Both the position numbers and the translations under genes were made by a program. Positions 8,227 through 15,498 of a DNA stretch of 64,000 nt are shown here, piece by piece (positions within the stretch are counted from its first letter, which is position 1; the number at the start of each line of letters is the position of its first letter). The stretch comes from Pseudaminobacter sp040049255 (GTDB lineage: Bacteria > Pseudomonadota > Alphaproteobacteria > Rhizobiales > Rhizobiaceae): assembly GCF_040049255.1 (NCBI RefSeq), contig NZ_JBDZDR010000001.1, positions 890,618 through 954,617 of the forward strand, written 5' to 3'. The notes below the pieces were generated by a model, which saw only the letters and a program-made list of their open reading frames with translations, made no database searches and was not told the origin of the DNA.

Positions 8227-8322
8227 ATGAAGAAGAGTTGGACAAAGCCGAGCATGTGCCAGGTAGCGGCAGGGATGGAAATCTCTCGCTATCTGCCGGC
8301 TGAGATCACTCCGAAGAAGTAA
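8227..8322 (+). CDS. pqqA: PqqA, precursor peptide of pyrroloquinoline quinone
   Basis: A 31-residue peptide, MKKSWTKP... ending in TPKK. It contains the invariant E-x3-Y motif, with Glu18 and Tyr22, the two side chains that PqqE joins and that become PQQ. Length and the K-W-x-K-P opening are typical for the family. The ATG at 8227 has GGAG upstream; a longer frame from 8122 covers the hairpin leader and is not the start. A strong hairpin follows before pqqB. Confidence 0.95.
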   Translation: MKKSWTKPSMCQVAAGMEISRYLPAEITPKK

Positions 8323-8330
8323 GCAGCGAG

Positions 8331-8362
8331 GGCGCGTGCCCGCCAGCCGGTGGGCACGCGCC
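8331..8362 (+). terminator. Strong stem-loop between pqqA and pqqB
   Basis: Perfect arms GGCGCGTGCCC and GGGCACGCGCC extend inward by three further pairs (one G-U) to a four-base loop. There is no T-run after it. Such a structure fits partial termination or processing that leaves pqqA transcripts in excess, as expected for a precursor peptide gene. Confidence 0.65.
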
Positions 8363-8442
8363 AAGTTCAGTCCGGCCCGGCCCTCAGCTGCAACACCTCC
8401 GGTATCGTCTGGCCACAGCCCCTCAAAAACGGGATTTTTGCG

Positions 8443-9381
8443 ATGCGCGTGAAGATCGTCGGATCGGCAGCGGGCGGAGGATTTCCGCAGTGGAACTGCA
8501 ACCATTACCTCAGCCGCGCCGCGCGGGCGGGGGTCGTGGGCGTCAGGCCCCGCACCCAGTCCAGCCTGGCAGCCTCGGCCGATGGCAAGCGTTGGGTTCT
8601 GTTCAACGCATCGCCCGACATCCGACAGCAGATCGCCGACACGCCTGAACTCCAGCCCCAGGTGGGGAACGGCCCGCGCTCGACCCCGATCAGCGCCGTC
8701 GTGCTCACGAATGGCGATGTCGATCACATAGCCGGGCTTCTCAGCATGCGCGAGCGCCAGCCCTTCGCCATATATGCCACCGAGCGGGTATTGGCCGCTC
8801 TTCGCGACAATCCCGTCTTCAACGTGCTCGATCCGGCCCTCGTCCCCCGCCGCGAACTTCAGGAAGGCGAGGAATTCGAGATCAGGGACGCTGAAGGGCG
8901 GGAGACCGGCCTGCATGTCCAGGCCTTTTCAGTGCCGGGCAAGGTCGCGCTTTACCTGGAGGATCCGAGCCGCCCCGAAGATAACTACGGTTCTGAAGCA
9001 GGCGACACCGTCGCCGTGCGCCTCGCCGCAAGCAACAATTCCGGCTCTCTGTTCTACATTCCAGGCTGCGCGCGGATCGACCCCGAGCTGCGCACGAGGC
9101 TTGCCGGGGCAACATGCCTGCTTTTCGACGGCACGCTCTACACCGATGACGAGATGCTGGTCGCCGGCGTCGGCCCGAAGACCGGCAGCCGCATGGGGCA
9201 TCTCGCCATGTCCGGCGAGGACGGCTCGATCAGCCAGCTCGCCGGCGTCCCGATCGGGCGACGCATATTTGTCCATATCAACAACACCAACCCGGTGCTG
9301 GACGAAAGCTCGGTCGAGCATGAGCTGGTCCGCGCCGCCGGGTGGGAAATCGGCTGCGACGGCATGGAGATCCGCCTGTGA
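8443..9381 (+). CDS. pqqB: PqqB, metallo-beta-lactamase-fold PQQ biosynthesis protein
   Basis: A 312-residue protein that starts MRVKIVGSAAGGGFPQWNC, the hallmark opening of PqqB. The motif NGDVDHIAGLL is its form of the metallo-hydrolase HxHxDH site, and later residues include GHLAMSGEDG and HINNTNPVL. PqqB is required for PQQ formation, probably as a hydroxylase acting on the tyrosine-derived part of the precursor. The ATG at 8443 is chosen because all family motifs begin there; the frame upstream lies in the hairpin region. It overlaps pqqC by GTGA. Confidence 0.93.
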   Translation: MRVKIVGSAAGGGFPQWNCNHYLSRAARAGVVGVRPRTQSSLAASADGKRWVLFNASPDIRQQIADTPELQPQVGNGPRSTPISAVVLTNGDVDHIAGLLSMRERQPFAIYATERVLAALRDNPVFNVLDPALVPRRELQEGEEFEIRDAEGRETGLHVQAFSVPGKVALYLEDPSRPEDNYGSEAGDTVAVRLAASNNSGSLFYIPGCARIDPELRTRLAGATCLLFDGTLYTDDEMLVAGVGPKTGSRMGHLAMSGEDGSISQLAGVPIGRRIFVHINNTNPVLDESSVEHELVRAAGWEIGCDGMEIRL

Positions 9382-10133
9382 ACGATTTCAGCAATGTGGC
9401 CAGGGGCGGCCTAAGCGCCCGCGAGCTTGAGACAGTGCTGCGCCAAGTCGGCGCGGAGCGCTATCACAACCTGCATCCTTTCCATCACCTCATGACCGCC
9501 GGCCTGCTGACGAAGGCCCAGATGCAGGCCTGGGCGCTCAACCGCTACTGCTACCAGGCCGTAATCCCGCGCAAGGACGCCGCCATCCTTGCGCGGGCCG
9601 AGGACCCGGCCTTCCGCGCGGAATGGCGCAAGCGCATAGAGGATCACGACGGCGAAGATGGCTGGAGCGGCGGCATCGCGCGCTGGCTCAAGCTGGCCAC
9701 CGGGCTCGGCCTCCCCGCCGAGGCGGTCAAGAGCGAAAGGCTGGCGCTGCCCGCCACGCGCTTTGCCGTTGGCGCCTATCTGACCTTCTGCGCCAACCGC
9801 ACCTTGCTGGAAGCGGTGGCCTCTTCGCTCACCGAGCTGTTTTCGCCCGTCATCATCGGCGAGCGCGTGCCGGCGATGCTGGCGCGCTATGACTACGTAA
9901 CGAAGGACATCCTGTCCTACTTCGACAAGAGGCCGGAGCAGGCGTCGCGCGATTCCGACTTCGCGCTGGCCTATGTGCTGAAGCATGCCGACACGCCCGA
10001 GCGGCAGCAGGCGGCGATAGATGCCCTTGTATTCAAATGCGACGTCCTGTGGGCGATGCTCGACGCGCTCATGCACGCCTATGTCGAGCCGGGCCATATC
10101 CCGCCTGGCGCCTTCAGGCCGGAGACAGTCTGA
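9378..10133 (+). CDS. pqqC: PqqC, PQQ synthase (final oxidation step)
   Basis: A 251-residue, all-helical protein of the TenA/haem-oxygenase-like fold. It catalyses the last ring closure and oxidation to PQQ, using oxygen without a metal cofactor. The sequence shows the typical Y-H-N-x-H-P-F opening (residues about 29-35), NRYCYQAVIPRKDAAI and the ERVPAML and RDSDFALAYVL segments. The GTG start at 9378 overlaps the pqqB stop; no ATG gives a family-length protein. It is followed immediately by pqqD with a TGATG junction. Confidence 0.93.
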   Translation: MNDFSNVARGGLSARELETVLRQVGAERYHNLHPFHHLMTAGLLTKAQMQAWALNRYCYQAVIPRKDAAILARAEDPAFRAEWRKRIEDHDGEDGWSGGIARWLKLATGLGLPAEAVKSERLALPATRFAVGAYLTFCANRTLLEAVASSLTELFSPVIIGERVPAMLARYDYVTKDILSYFDKRPEQASRDSDFALAYVLKHADTPERQQAAIDALVFKCDVLWAMLDALMHAYVEPGHIPPGAFRPETV

Positions 10134-10429
10134 TGCTGGCCATGCACCAACGAAACACTATATCGGTCCAGTCGATGCCATCACTGCCGCACCACGTGCA
10201 TCTGAGGTTTGATCCTGTGCGGCAAGCTTGGGCCCTTCTCTCGCCGGAGCGGATATACTGGCCCAACGATGCCAGCCTCGACATTTTGCGGCGATGCGAC
10301 GGGAAGACCACTGTCGGCGCCATCATCGAGGCACTGGCCCTCGAATATGACGCTGAAGAGGAAGAACTGGCGGCCGATGTCATCGCCTTCCTGCAGGAGT
10401 GGACCGACAACCTTCTGGTGACGCCATGA
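10133..10429 (+). CDS. pqqD: PqqD, PqqA peptide chaperone
   Basis: A 98-residue protein of the RiPP-recognition type that holds PqqA for PqqE. Recognisable parts are FDPVRQAWALLSPERIYWPN, the DGKTTVGAIIEALALEYDA helix and a C-terminal DVIAFLQEW helix. The ATG at 10133 overlaps the last base of the pqqC stop; a second ATG three codons later is possible. The last bases overlap pqqE by ATGA, so pqqB to pqqE are all translationally coupled. Confidence 0.92.
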   Translation: MLAMHQRNTISVQSMPSLPHHVHLRFDPVRQAWALLSPERIYWPNDASLDILRRCDGKTTVGAIIEALALEYDAEEEELAADVIAFLQEWTDNLLVTP

Positions 10430-11547
10430 ATGCCACGTATTTTCCACCCGTCAGCATGCTCGCCGAATTGACGCATCGCTGCCCGTTGCAATGTCCTTAT
10501 TGCTCCAACCCGCTCGAGCTCCTCAAGGCCAACCGGGAACTCGACACGCAGACCTGGCTGCGCCTGTTCGACGAAGCCGCCGATCTGGGCGTGCTGCAGG
10601 TTCACCTCTCCGGCGGCGAGCCGACTTTGCGCCCTGACCTTGAAGAGATGGTCGCGCGGCTTGCCTCGCGCGGCGTCTACACCAATCTCATCACCGCCGG
10701 AGTTCTCATTGCCGAAGGCCGCATCCGCGCGCTGGCTGAGGCGGGGCTGGACCACGTGCAGCTCAGCATCCAGGGGGCCCGGCCCGAAACCACCCAGCGC
10801 ATCAGCAACTATCGCGGCGCGCATGAGAAGAAGCTGGAGACGGCCAGGCTCGTGCGCGCCGCCGGCCTGCCGTTGACCATCAATGCGCCCATCCACCGGC
10901 ACAACATTGATCAGGTCGGCGAGTTCATCGAGCTTGCCCTCTCGCTCGATGCGGAGCGGCTCGAGATCGCCAATGTGCAATATTCCGGCTGGGCGCTTCT
11001 CAACCGAAACGCACTGATGCCCAGCCGCGAGGCCGTGGACCGGCAGACCGAGATCGTCGAGGCGGCGCGCGAGCGACTGCGCGGGATCATGAATATCGAT
11101 TATGTCACGCCCGACTACTTCGCCATTTATCCGAAGCCCTGCATGGGCGGCTGGGCGCGCGACGCCTTCATGGTGGCGCCGGACGGCACGGTGCTGCCCT
11201 GCCACGCTGCGCAGACCATTCCCTGGCTGAGCTTCGAACGCTTCGGCGACCGTACCTTGCGCGAGATCTGGAATGATTCACCGGCTTTCAACGCGTTTCG
11301 CGGCACCGACTGGATGCAGCAGCCCTGCCGCAGCTGCGAGCGGCGCGAGATAGACTGGGGCGGTTGCCGCTGCCAGGCCATGGCGATCGCCGGCGACGCC
11401 GCTGCAACCGACCCGGCCTGCGTGAAGTCGCCGCTTCATGCCAGAATGGCGCAGCTGGTCGAGGAAGCGCTGGCGACCGCGGGGTCGGACAGCGCCAATA
11501 CTACCTTCGTGTACCGGCGCATCGCCCCTGTCCGCGAACCGGTGTGA
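10426..11547 (+). CDS. pqqE: PqqE, radical SAM enzyme that cross-links Glu and Tyr of PqqA
   Basis: A 373-residue radical SAM enzyme. The [4Fe-4S] motif is C-x3-C-x2-C at Cys19, Cys23 and Cys26. The GGEP motif appears as LSGGEPTLRPDL. The C-terminal SPASM domain is shown by CMGGW..., VLPCHAA, and PCRSCERREIDWGGCRCQA, which hold auxiliary clusters. It forms the carbon-carbon bond that begins PQQ synthesis. The start overlaps the pqqD stop. No pqqF-type protease lies nearby, so precursor trimming must be done by a protease encoded elsewhere. It is convergent with the next gene across 24 bases. Confidence 0.94.
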   Translation: MNATYFPPVSMLAELTHRCPLQCPYCSNPLELLKANRELDTQTWLRLFDEAADLGVLQVHLSGGEPTLRPDLEEMVARLASRGVYTNLITAGVLIAEGRIRALAEAGLDHVQLSIQGARPETTQRISNYRGAHEKKLETARLVRAAGLPLTINAPIHRHNIDQVGEFIELALSLDAERLEIANVQYSGWALLNRNALMPSREAVDRQTEIVEAARERLRGIMNIDYVTPDYFAIYPKPCMGGWARDAFMVAPDGTVLPCHAAQTIPWLSFERFGDRTLREIWNDSPAFNAFRGTDWMQQPCRSCERREIDWGGCRCQAMAIAGDAAATDPACVKSPLHARMAQLVEEALATAGSDSANTTFVYRRIAPVREPV

Positions 11548-11571
11548 GACGGTCCAGAAGAGCTTCGCAGT

Positions 11572-12213
11572 TCAGACCAGGAACGGATTGCCGCGGCGCT
11601 CCTCACCAAAGCGGCCGCCGGGCCCATGCCCGCAGATGAAGCCGATGTCGTCGCCCAGCGGCAGCAGCTTTTCCTTGATCGAGCGGATCAGCGCGTCATG
11701 GTCGCCGCCCGGAAGGTCGGTGCGGCCGATGGAGCCGTGGAACAGGACGTCGCCGACATGCGCGAACTTCGCCGCGCGATTGTAGTAGACGACGTGGCCG
11801 GGCGCATGGCCGGGGCAATGCAGCACCTCGAACTGATGTTCCCCGAAGGAAACCGTCTCGCCTTCGGTCAGGAACCGGTCCGGAACGCAGTTGCGCACGG
11901 CACCCGTCAGCCCGAAACGCACCGCCTGCGTCTCCAGATTGTCCAGCAGCATGCGGTCTGCCTCGTGCGACCCGACAATTTCGACGCCCAGAGCGTCCTT
12001 CAGGTCCATTGCCCCGCCGGCATGGTCGATATGGCCATGCGTCAGCCAGATCGCGGTGACATTGATGCCGTTGTCCTTGATCGCGGCGAGAATCCTGTCG
12101 ACGTCGCCGCCCGGGTCCACCACCACGCCGGACTTGTCGTCGGCGTCGAACAGTATCGTGCAGTTCTGCTGGAAGGGCGTGACAGGCACGATCCCGGCGT
12201 TGAGCTGGCCCAT
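11572..12213 (-). CDS. Metallo-beta-lactamase-fold hydrolase, glyoxalase II-like
   Basis: A 213-residue cytoplasmic hydrolase. The motif THGHIDHAGG gives His59, His61, Asp63 and His64, followed by CPGHAPGH, HVGDVLF and a late ICGHGPGG, the full set of metal ligands for a binuclear zinc/iron site. The shape matches glyoxalase II-like thioesterases of about 210 residues that are widespread in proteobacteria. A hydroxyacylglutathione-type or persulfide dioxygenase-like role are both possible; the sequence does not decide. It is convergent with pqqE and probably not part of PQQ synthesis. Confidence 0.8.
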   Translation of the reverse strand: MGQLNAGIVPVTPFQQNCTILFDADDKSGVVVDPGGDVDRILAAIKDNGINVTAIWLTHGHIDHAGGAMDLKDALGVEIVGSHEADRMLLDNLETQAVRFGLTGAVRNCVPDRFLTEGETVSFGEHQFEVLHCPGHAPGHVVYYNRAAKFAHVGDVLFHGSIGRTDLPGGDHDALIRSIKEKLLPLGDDIGFICGHGPGGRFGEERRGNPFLV

Positions 12214-12298
12214 GGCATTCCTTTCGTCTGTGCGGTGCTCATTTAGGCACGAACAGCCGCAGCGTCCACCGCCGGGGCTTCAATCAGCCGCCGCCAAC

Positions 12299-12327
12299 GA
12301 AAAATGGACGGCACCAGGGCCGTCCAT
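12299..12327 (-). terminator. Rho-independent terminator of the small membrane protein gene
   Basis: Nine-base perfect arms ATGGACGGC and GCCGTCCAT with a six-base loop, followed on the minus strand by TTTTT. It lies about 60 bases past the stop of the gene at 12388-12675. Confidence 0.8.
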
Positions 12328-12387
12328 CGAAGAGCTCCAAAGCGGGAGCGCGTTTCGCCTGCTTGAAACGAGTGTTGTTCCGGCTGC

Positions 12388-12675
12388 TCAGGCCCGCTTG
12401 TTCATCGTGGACATCACCATGCCTACGATCGCCGTCAGCACGCCGCCGCCGACAAGCCCGCCGACCGCATCGCCAAGCGCGCCCGACATCGCGCCTGCAA
12501 TATTCGGATCGGAAAGCACCTTGGTGACGAGCTGGCCGCCGACCACGCCGCCCACGGCACCGGAGATGACCTTTACTGCCGCACTCATCGCTACCTGTTT
12601 CAGCCCAGCACCAACGCCAAGCCCGCCGATGGCGCCGGTTACCAACTGTATGATGATCGGAAGAAGTGCTTCCAT
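12388..12675 (-). CDS. Small glycine-rich hydrophobic protein
   Basis: A 95-residue protein made almost entirely of Gly, Ala, Val, Ile and Leu, with repeated GGxxGG/GxxxG spacing (GAIGGLGVGAG, GAVGGVVGGQ, DAVGGLVGGG). This resembles glycine-zipper membrane proteins that pack helices tightly. There is no signal peptide or known catalytic motif. The ATG at 12675 is placed eight bases after GGAGG; an ATG at 12681 is too close to that site. It has its own terminator and is flanked by minus-strand genes. Function unknown; colicin-like or holin-like packing is conceivable but not shown. Confidence 0.65.
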   Translation of the reverse strand: MEALLPIIIQLVTGAIGGLGVGAGLKQVAMSAAVKVISGAVGGVVGGQLVTKVLSDPNIAGAMSGALGDAVGGLVGGGVLTAIVGMVMSTMNKRA

Positions 12676-12762
12676 AGACATTCCCTCCCACAGTAAGGCC
12701 GACTCGTTCGACCCGACCTGCTCATCAGACGCTCAATCGGGGGAAATTCAAATAGGCTGCGC

Positions 12763-12795
12763 CAAAATAAAACGGGCGACCTTGAGGCCGCCCGT
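12763..12795 (-). terminator. Rho-independent terminator of ilvE
   Basis: Seven-base arms ACGGGCG and CGCCCGT plus three inner pairs (one G-U on this strand) around a four-base loop, followed by TTTATTTTG on the minus strand. It sits about 30 bases past the ilvE stop. Confidence 0.8.
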
Positions 12796-12828
12796 CTTCA
12801 CTTCTCGCGATTTGGCGCGAATATACTC

Positions 12829-13722
12829 TTATTCCGCCGCCATGGCCTGCTTCGGCTGGACTGCTGCCGAGTAGTCTTCCATCAAGGTCTTGCAGATTTC
12901 GCCGACCTGGAAATTGTAAGGCCCGATTTCCGAAACGGGCGTAACTTCTGCGGCGGTGCCGGTCAGGAAGCACTGCTCGAAGCCCTCCAGCTCTTCCGGC
13001 ATGATGGCGCGTTCGATCACCTCGAAGCCGCGGGCGCGGGCCAGGCCGATCACCGTCCGGCGGGTAATGCCATTGAGGAAGCAGTCGGCTTCCGGCGTGT
13101 GGATCTTGCCGTCCTTGACGAAGAAGATGTTGGCGCCGGTGGCTTCGGCCACGCGGCCGCGCCAGTCGAGCATCATTGCGTCGGCATAGCCCTTGGCCTC
13201 GGCGGCATGCTTGGAAAGCGTGCAGATCATGTAGAGGCCCGAGGCCTTGGCATGCGAGGGCGCGGTGCGCGGGTCGGGGCGGCGATATTCGGCCATGTCG
13301 AGGCGGATGCCCTTCAGCTTCTGCGCCGGGTCGAAATAGCTCGGCCACTGCCAGATGGCGATCGCGCAATGGATGCGGTTGTGCTGGGCCGAGACGCCGA
13401 GCGAGTCGCTGCCGCGCCAGGCGATCGGGCGCACATAGGCGTCCTTGAAGCCCTGCTTCTTCAACAGCTGGCGGCAGGCTTCGTCGATCTCGGCCACGGA
13501 ATAAGGTATGGTGAAGCCCAGTACACGGGCCGATTCATGCAGGCGCTCGGTGTGCTCGGTCAGCTTGAAGATCTCGCCGCCATAAGCGCGCTCGCCTTCG
13601 AACACGGCGCTGGCATAGTGCAGACCGTGCGTAAGTACGTGAATCTTGGCGTCGGCCCATTTGACGAACTCACCATCCATCCAGATGAAGCCGTCAAGCT
13701 GATCAAAGGGAACTGATGCCAT
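12829..13722 (-). CDS. ilvE: Branched-chain amino acid aminotransferase
   Basis: A 297-residue PLP enzyme of fold type IV that transfers the amino group of glutamate to the keto acids of Leu, Ile and Val. The catalytic lysine is Lys159 in HAKASGLY, and VAEATGANIFFV (Glu193) binds the PLP ring nitrogen. GVFEGxR-like sequence appears as AVFEGERAYGG, and the phosphate cup as FLTGTAAEV. Length is normal. GGAGG precedes the ATG at 13722. It has its own terminator and is divergent from the MarR gene. Confidence 0.93.
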   Translation of the reverse strand: MASVPFDQLDGFIWMDGEFVKWADAKIHVLTHGLHYASAVFEGERAYGGEIFKLTEHTERLHESARVLGFTIPYSVAEIDEACRQLLKKQGFKDAYVRPIAWRGSDSLGVSAQHNRIHCAIAIWQWPSYFDPAQKLKGIRLDMAEYRRPDPRTAPSHAKASGLYMICTLSKHAAEAKGYADAMMLDWRGRVAEATGANIFFVKDGKIHTPEADCFLNGITRRTVIGLARARGFEVIERAIMPEELEGFEQCFLTGTAAEVTPVSEIGPYNFQVGEICKTLMEDYSAAVQPKQAMAAE

Positions 13723-13908
13723 AATAAACCTCCGGCGGGCCTCGCCCGCACCCGTTTCACTGTTCGAAATTCGTCAGCCGCCAGGGGTCCTGCCCCATGG
13801 GCCGCTAGTAGTTTGAAGCGTAGGCCGATAAGACCGGATAGGCAAATGCACGAAATTCCGCCTGAAGCGGCTGCGGCTTGCCTTTTCGTTCGCAATCGGC
13901 CGTAAAGC

Positions 13909-13957
13909 TTGGCAAAAATTACCATCGGCCCTAAAATATGTCAACAAGGCTGACATA
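13909..13957 (+). promoter_or_regulatory. Promoter and palindromic operator of the marR operon
   Basis: TTGGCA at 13909-13914, a 17-base spacer and TAAAAT at 13932-13937 form a strong sigma-70 promoter. A perfect inverted repeat TATGTCA / TGACATA with a seven-base spacer covers 13937-13957, from the -10 end across the predicted transcription start. This is where an autorepressing MarR protein would bind. Confidence 0.7.
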
Positions 13958-13985
13958 AATTTGAGAGTGTCTTGCAGGAATTGCC

Positions 13986-14519
13986 ATGACGGATCGTAAA
14001 GGCTCGAATGCCATCCCCATCAGAACCGCCCTCACCAACGAGGACGGCGTAGATTTGGCCATCATCGAGCTGCTTTTCTTCGCCTATCGCGATTTCACGT
14101 CCGATCCCGACCAGATGCTGGCGGAATACGGCTTCGGCCGCGCCCATCACCGCGTTCTGCACTTCGTCAACCGCATGCCCGGCCTGACCGTGGCCGAGCT
14201 GCTGGACGTGCTGAAGATCACCAAGCAAAGCCTTGCCCGCGTGCTGAAGCAGCTGATCGACACCGGGCATATCGTGCAGGTTCCGGGCCCGCGCGACCGG
14301 CGTCAGCGCGAACTGTATCCTACTGAGAAGGGCCGCGCCCTGATGCTGGATCTGGCGCGGCCACAGTCACGCCGCATCCTTGCGGCATTGGGCGAGTCAT
14401 CAGCGACCGAGCGCGAGGGGATCGAGCGGTTTCTTAAAGCGATGGTCAACCCCGAATTGAGAGCGCAGATTGACAATCTGCCTGGAAATACGTCAGGAAA
14501 AGGCCATGGAGACGAATGA
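13986..14519 (+). CDS. MarR family transcriptional regulator (PetP-like)
   Basis: A 177-residue winged-helix regulator. The HTH region is TVAELLDVLKITKQSLARVLKQLIDTGHI and the wing contains PGPRDRRQRELYPTEKG, the D-x-R-x(3)-L-x-LT hallmark of MarR proteins. The C-terminal helix completes the dimer interface. It is directly followed by, and overlaps, an OmpR-type regulator and then a sensor kinase. This MarR-plus-OmpR pairing recalls petP-petR of Rhodobacter, although the bc1 genes here lie about 20 kb away. The promoter has a palindrome at the start site, consistent with self-regulation. Confidence 0.85.
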   Translation: MTDRKGSNAIPIRTALTNEDGVDLAIIELLFFAYRDFTSDPDQMLAEYGFGRAHHRVLHFVNRMPGLTVAELLDVLKITKQSLARVLKQLIDTGHIVQVPGPRDRRQRELYPTEKGRALMLDLARPQSRRILAALGESSATEREGIERFLKAMVNPELRAQIDNLPGNTSGKGHGDE

Positions 14520-15225
14520 GATTTCCGAAACGCCGACGGTGCCGGACGATGACGCCCCGCACCTTCTGGTTGTCGATGACGATACTCGCATTCGCAACCT
14601 GCTGAAGCAGTATCTCACCGAAAACGGTTTCCGCATCACCGTTGCCGGAAATGCGGCGGAAGCGCGGCGCAAGCTCGCCGGGCTCGATTTCGACCTGATT
14701 GTCCTCGATGTCATGATGCCGGGCGAAACCGGTGTCGAGCTCACCAAGGCGCTGCGCGAGGAAAAGGAAGTTCCTATCCTCATGCTGACGGCGCTTTCCG
14801 AAACCGACAGCCGCATAACCGGGCTGGAAGCCGGCGCCGACGACTATCTGCCCAAGCCGTTCGACCCGCGCGAACTTATCCTGCGCATCAACAACATCTT
14901 GCGCCGGGGCGGGCCGCAGACCACGCCGAAGCTCGAGCAGATCGTCTTCGGGCCCTACACCTTCCAGATCGCGCGGCGCGAACTGAAGAAGGGCGGCGAG
15001 CTTCTGAAGCTCACCGACCGCGAGCAGGAGATTTTGGCGATTTTCGCCGAGCGCGCCGGCGAGACCATTCCGCGCCACGAACTGGTGGGCGAGGAGTCCG
15101 AAGTGGGCGAGCGCACCATCGACGTGCAGATCAACCGCCTGCGGCGCAAGATCGAGCGCGACCCCTCCAACCCGGTCTGGCTCCAGACAGTGCGCGGCAT
15201 CGGCTATCGCCTGAGCGTCGAATAG
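14506..15225 (+). CDS. OmpR-family response regulator (PetR-like)
   Basis: A 239-residue two-domain response regulator. The receiver domain (about 18-135) has the acidic pair DDD at 24-26, the phosphoacceptor Asp68 in LIVLDVMMPG, Thr in LMLTALSET and Lys in YLPKPFDP. The C-terminal winged helix has EEILAIF and a GERTIDVQINRLRRKIE recognition helix ending with VRGIGYRL. The ATG at 14506 is preceded by a GGAAAAGG site and lies 14 bases inside the MarR gene. The sensor kinase downstream is its likely partner, though it has its own possible promoter. Confidence 0.9.
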   Translation: METNEISETPTVPDDDAPHLLVVDDDTRIRNLLKQYLTENGFRITVAGNAAEARRKLAGLDFDLIVLDVMMPGETGVELTKALREEKEVPILMLTALSETDSRITGLEAGADDYLPKPFDPRELILRINNILRRGGPQTTPKLEQIVFGPYTFQIARRELKKGGELLKLTDREQEILAIFAERAGETIPRHELVGEESEVGERTIDVQINRLRRKIERDPSNPVWLQTVRGIGYRLSVE

Positions 15226-15290
15226 CGCAGGCGGCTTGGCGCGGCGGGGCCTCGCCCCGGCCACCGCGGACAAAATGCTCCATTTGCCGC

Positions 15291-15318
15291 TTGGAGCAAC
15301 AGGCTTGCGGACTATATA
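15291..15318 (+). promoter_or_regulatory. Possible promoter of the sensor kinase gene
   Basis: TTGGAG (15291) and TATATA (15313) are 16 bases apart, about 180 bases before the kinase start. GCTCCA and TGGAGC form an inverted repeat overlapping the -35, a possible operator. Confidence 0.45.
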
Positions 15319-15498
15319 GAACCCTTCGCGGGCGCAGCATGAAGCGTGTCGCGCGGCGGCGCGATCGAAAAGAAGGGCAACGAACCCTCCCCGGCTCCCC
15401 AAGGCGGCTGTTTTGCTTGTAGGTCGTCCGTTCAGCGTATACCGCATGGAGCATTCCACCGAAACGCGCCCGCGCCAGGGCAGGCGACGGAAGAGCAG

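Noticed and set aside
15339..15422. A short ORF of 27 codons upstream of the kinase start
   Set aside because: It has an ATG but no ribosome-binding site and very basic, unlikely composition.
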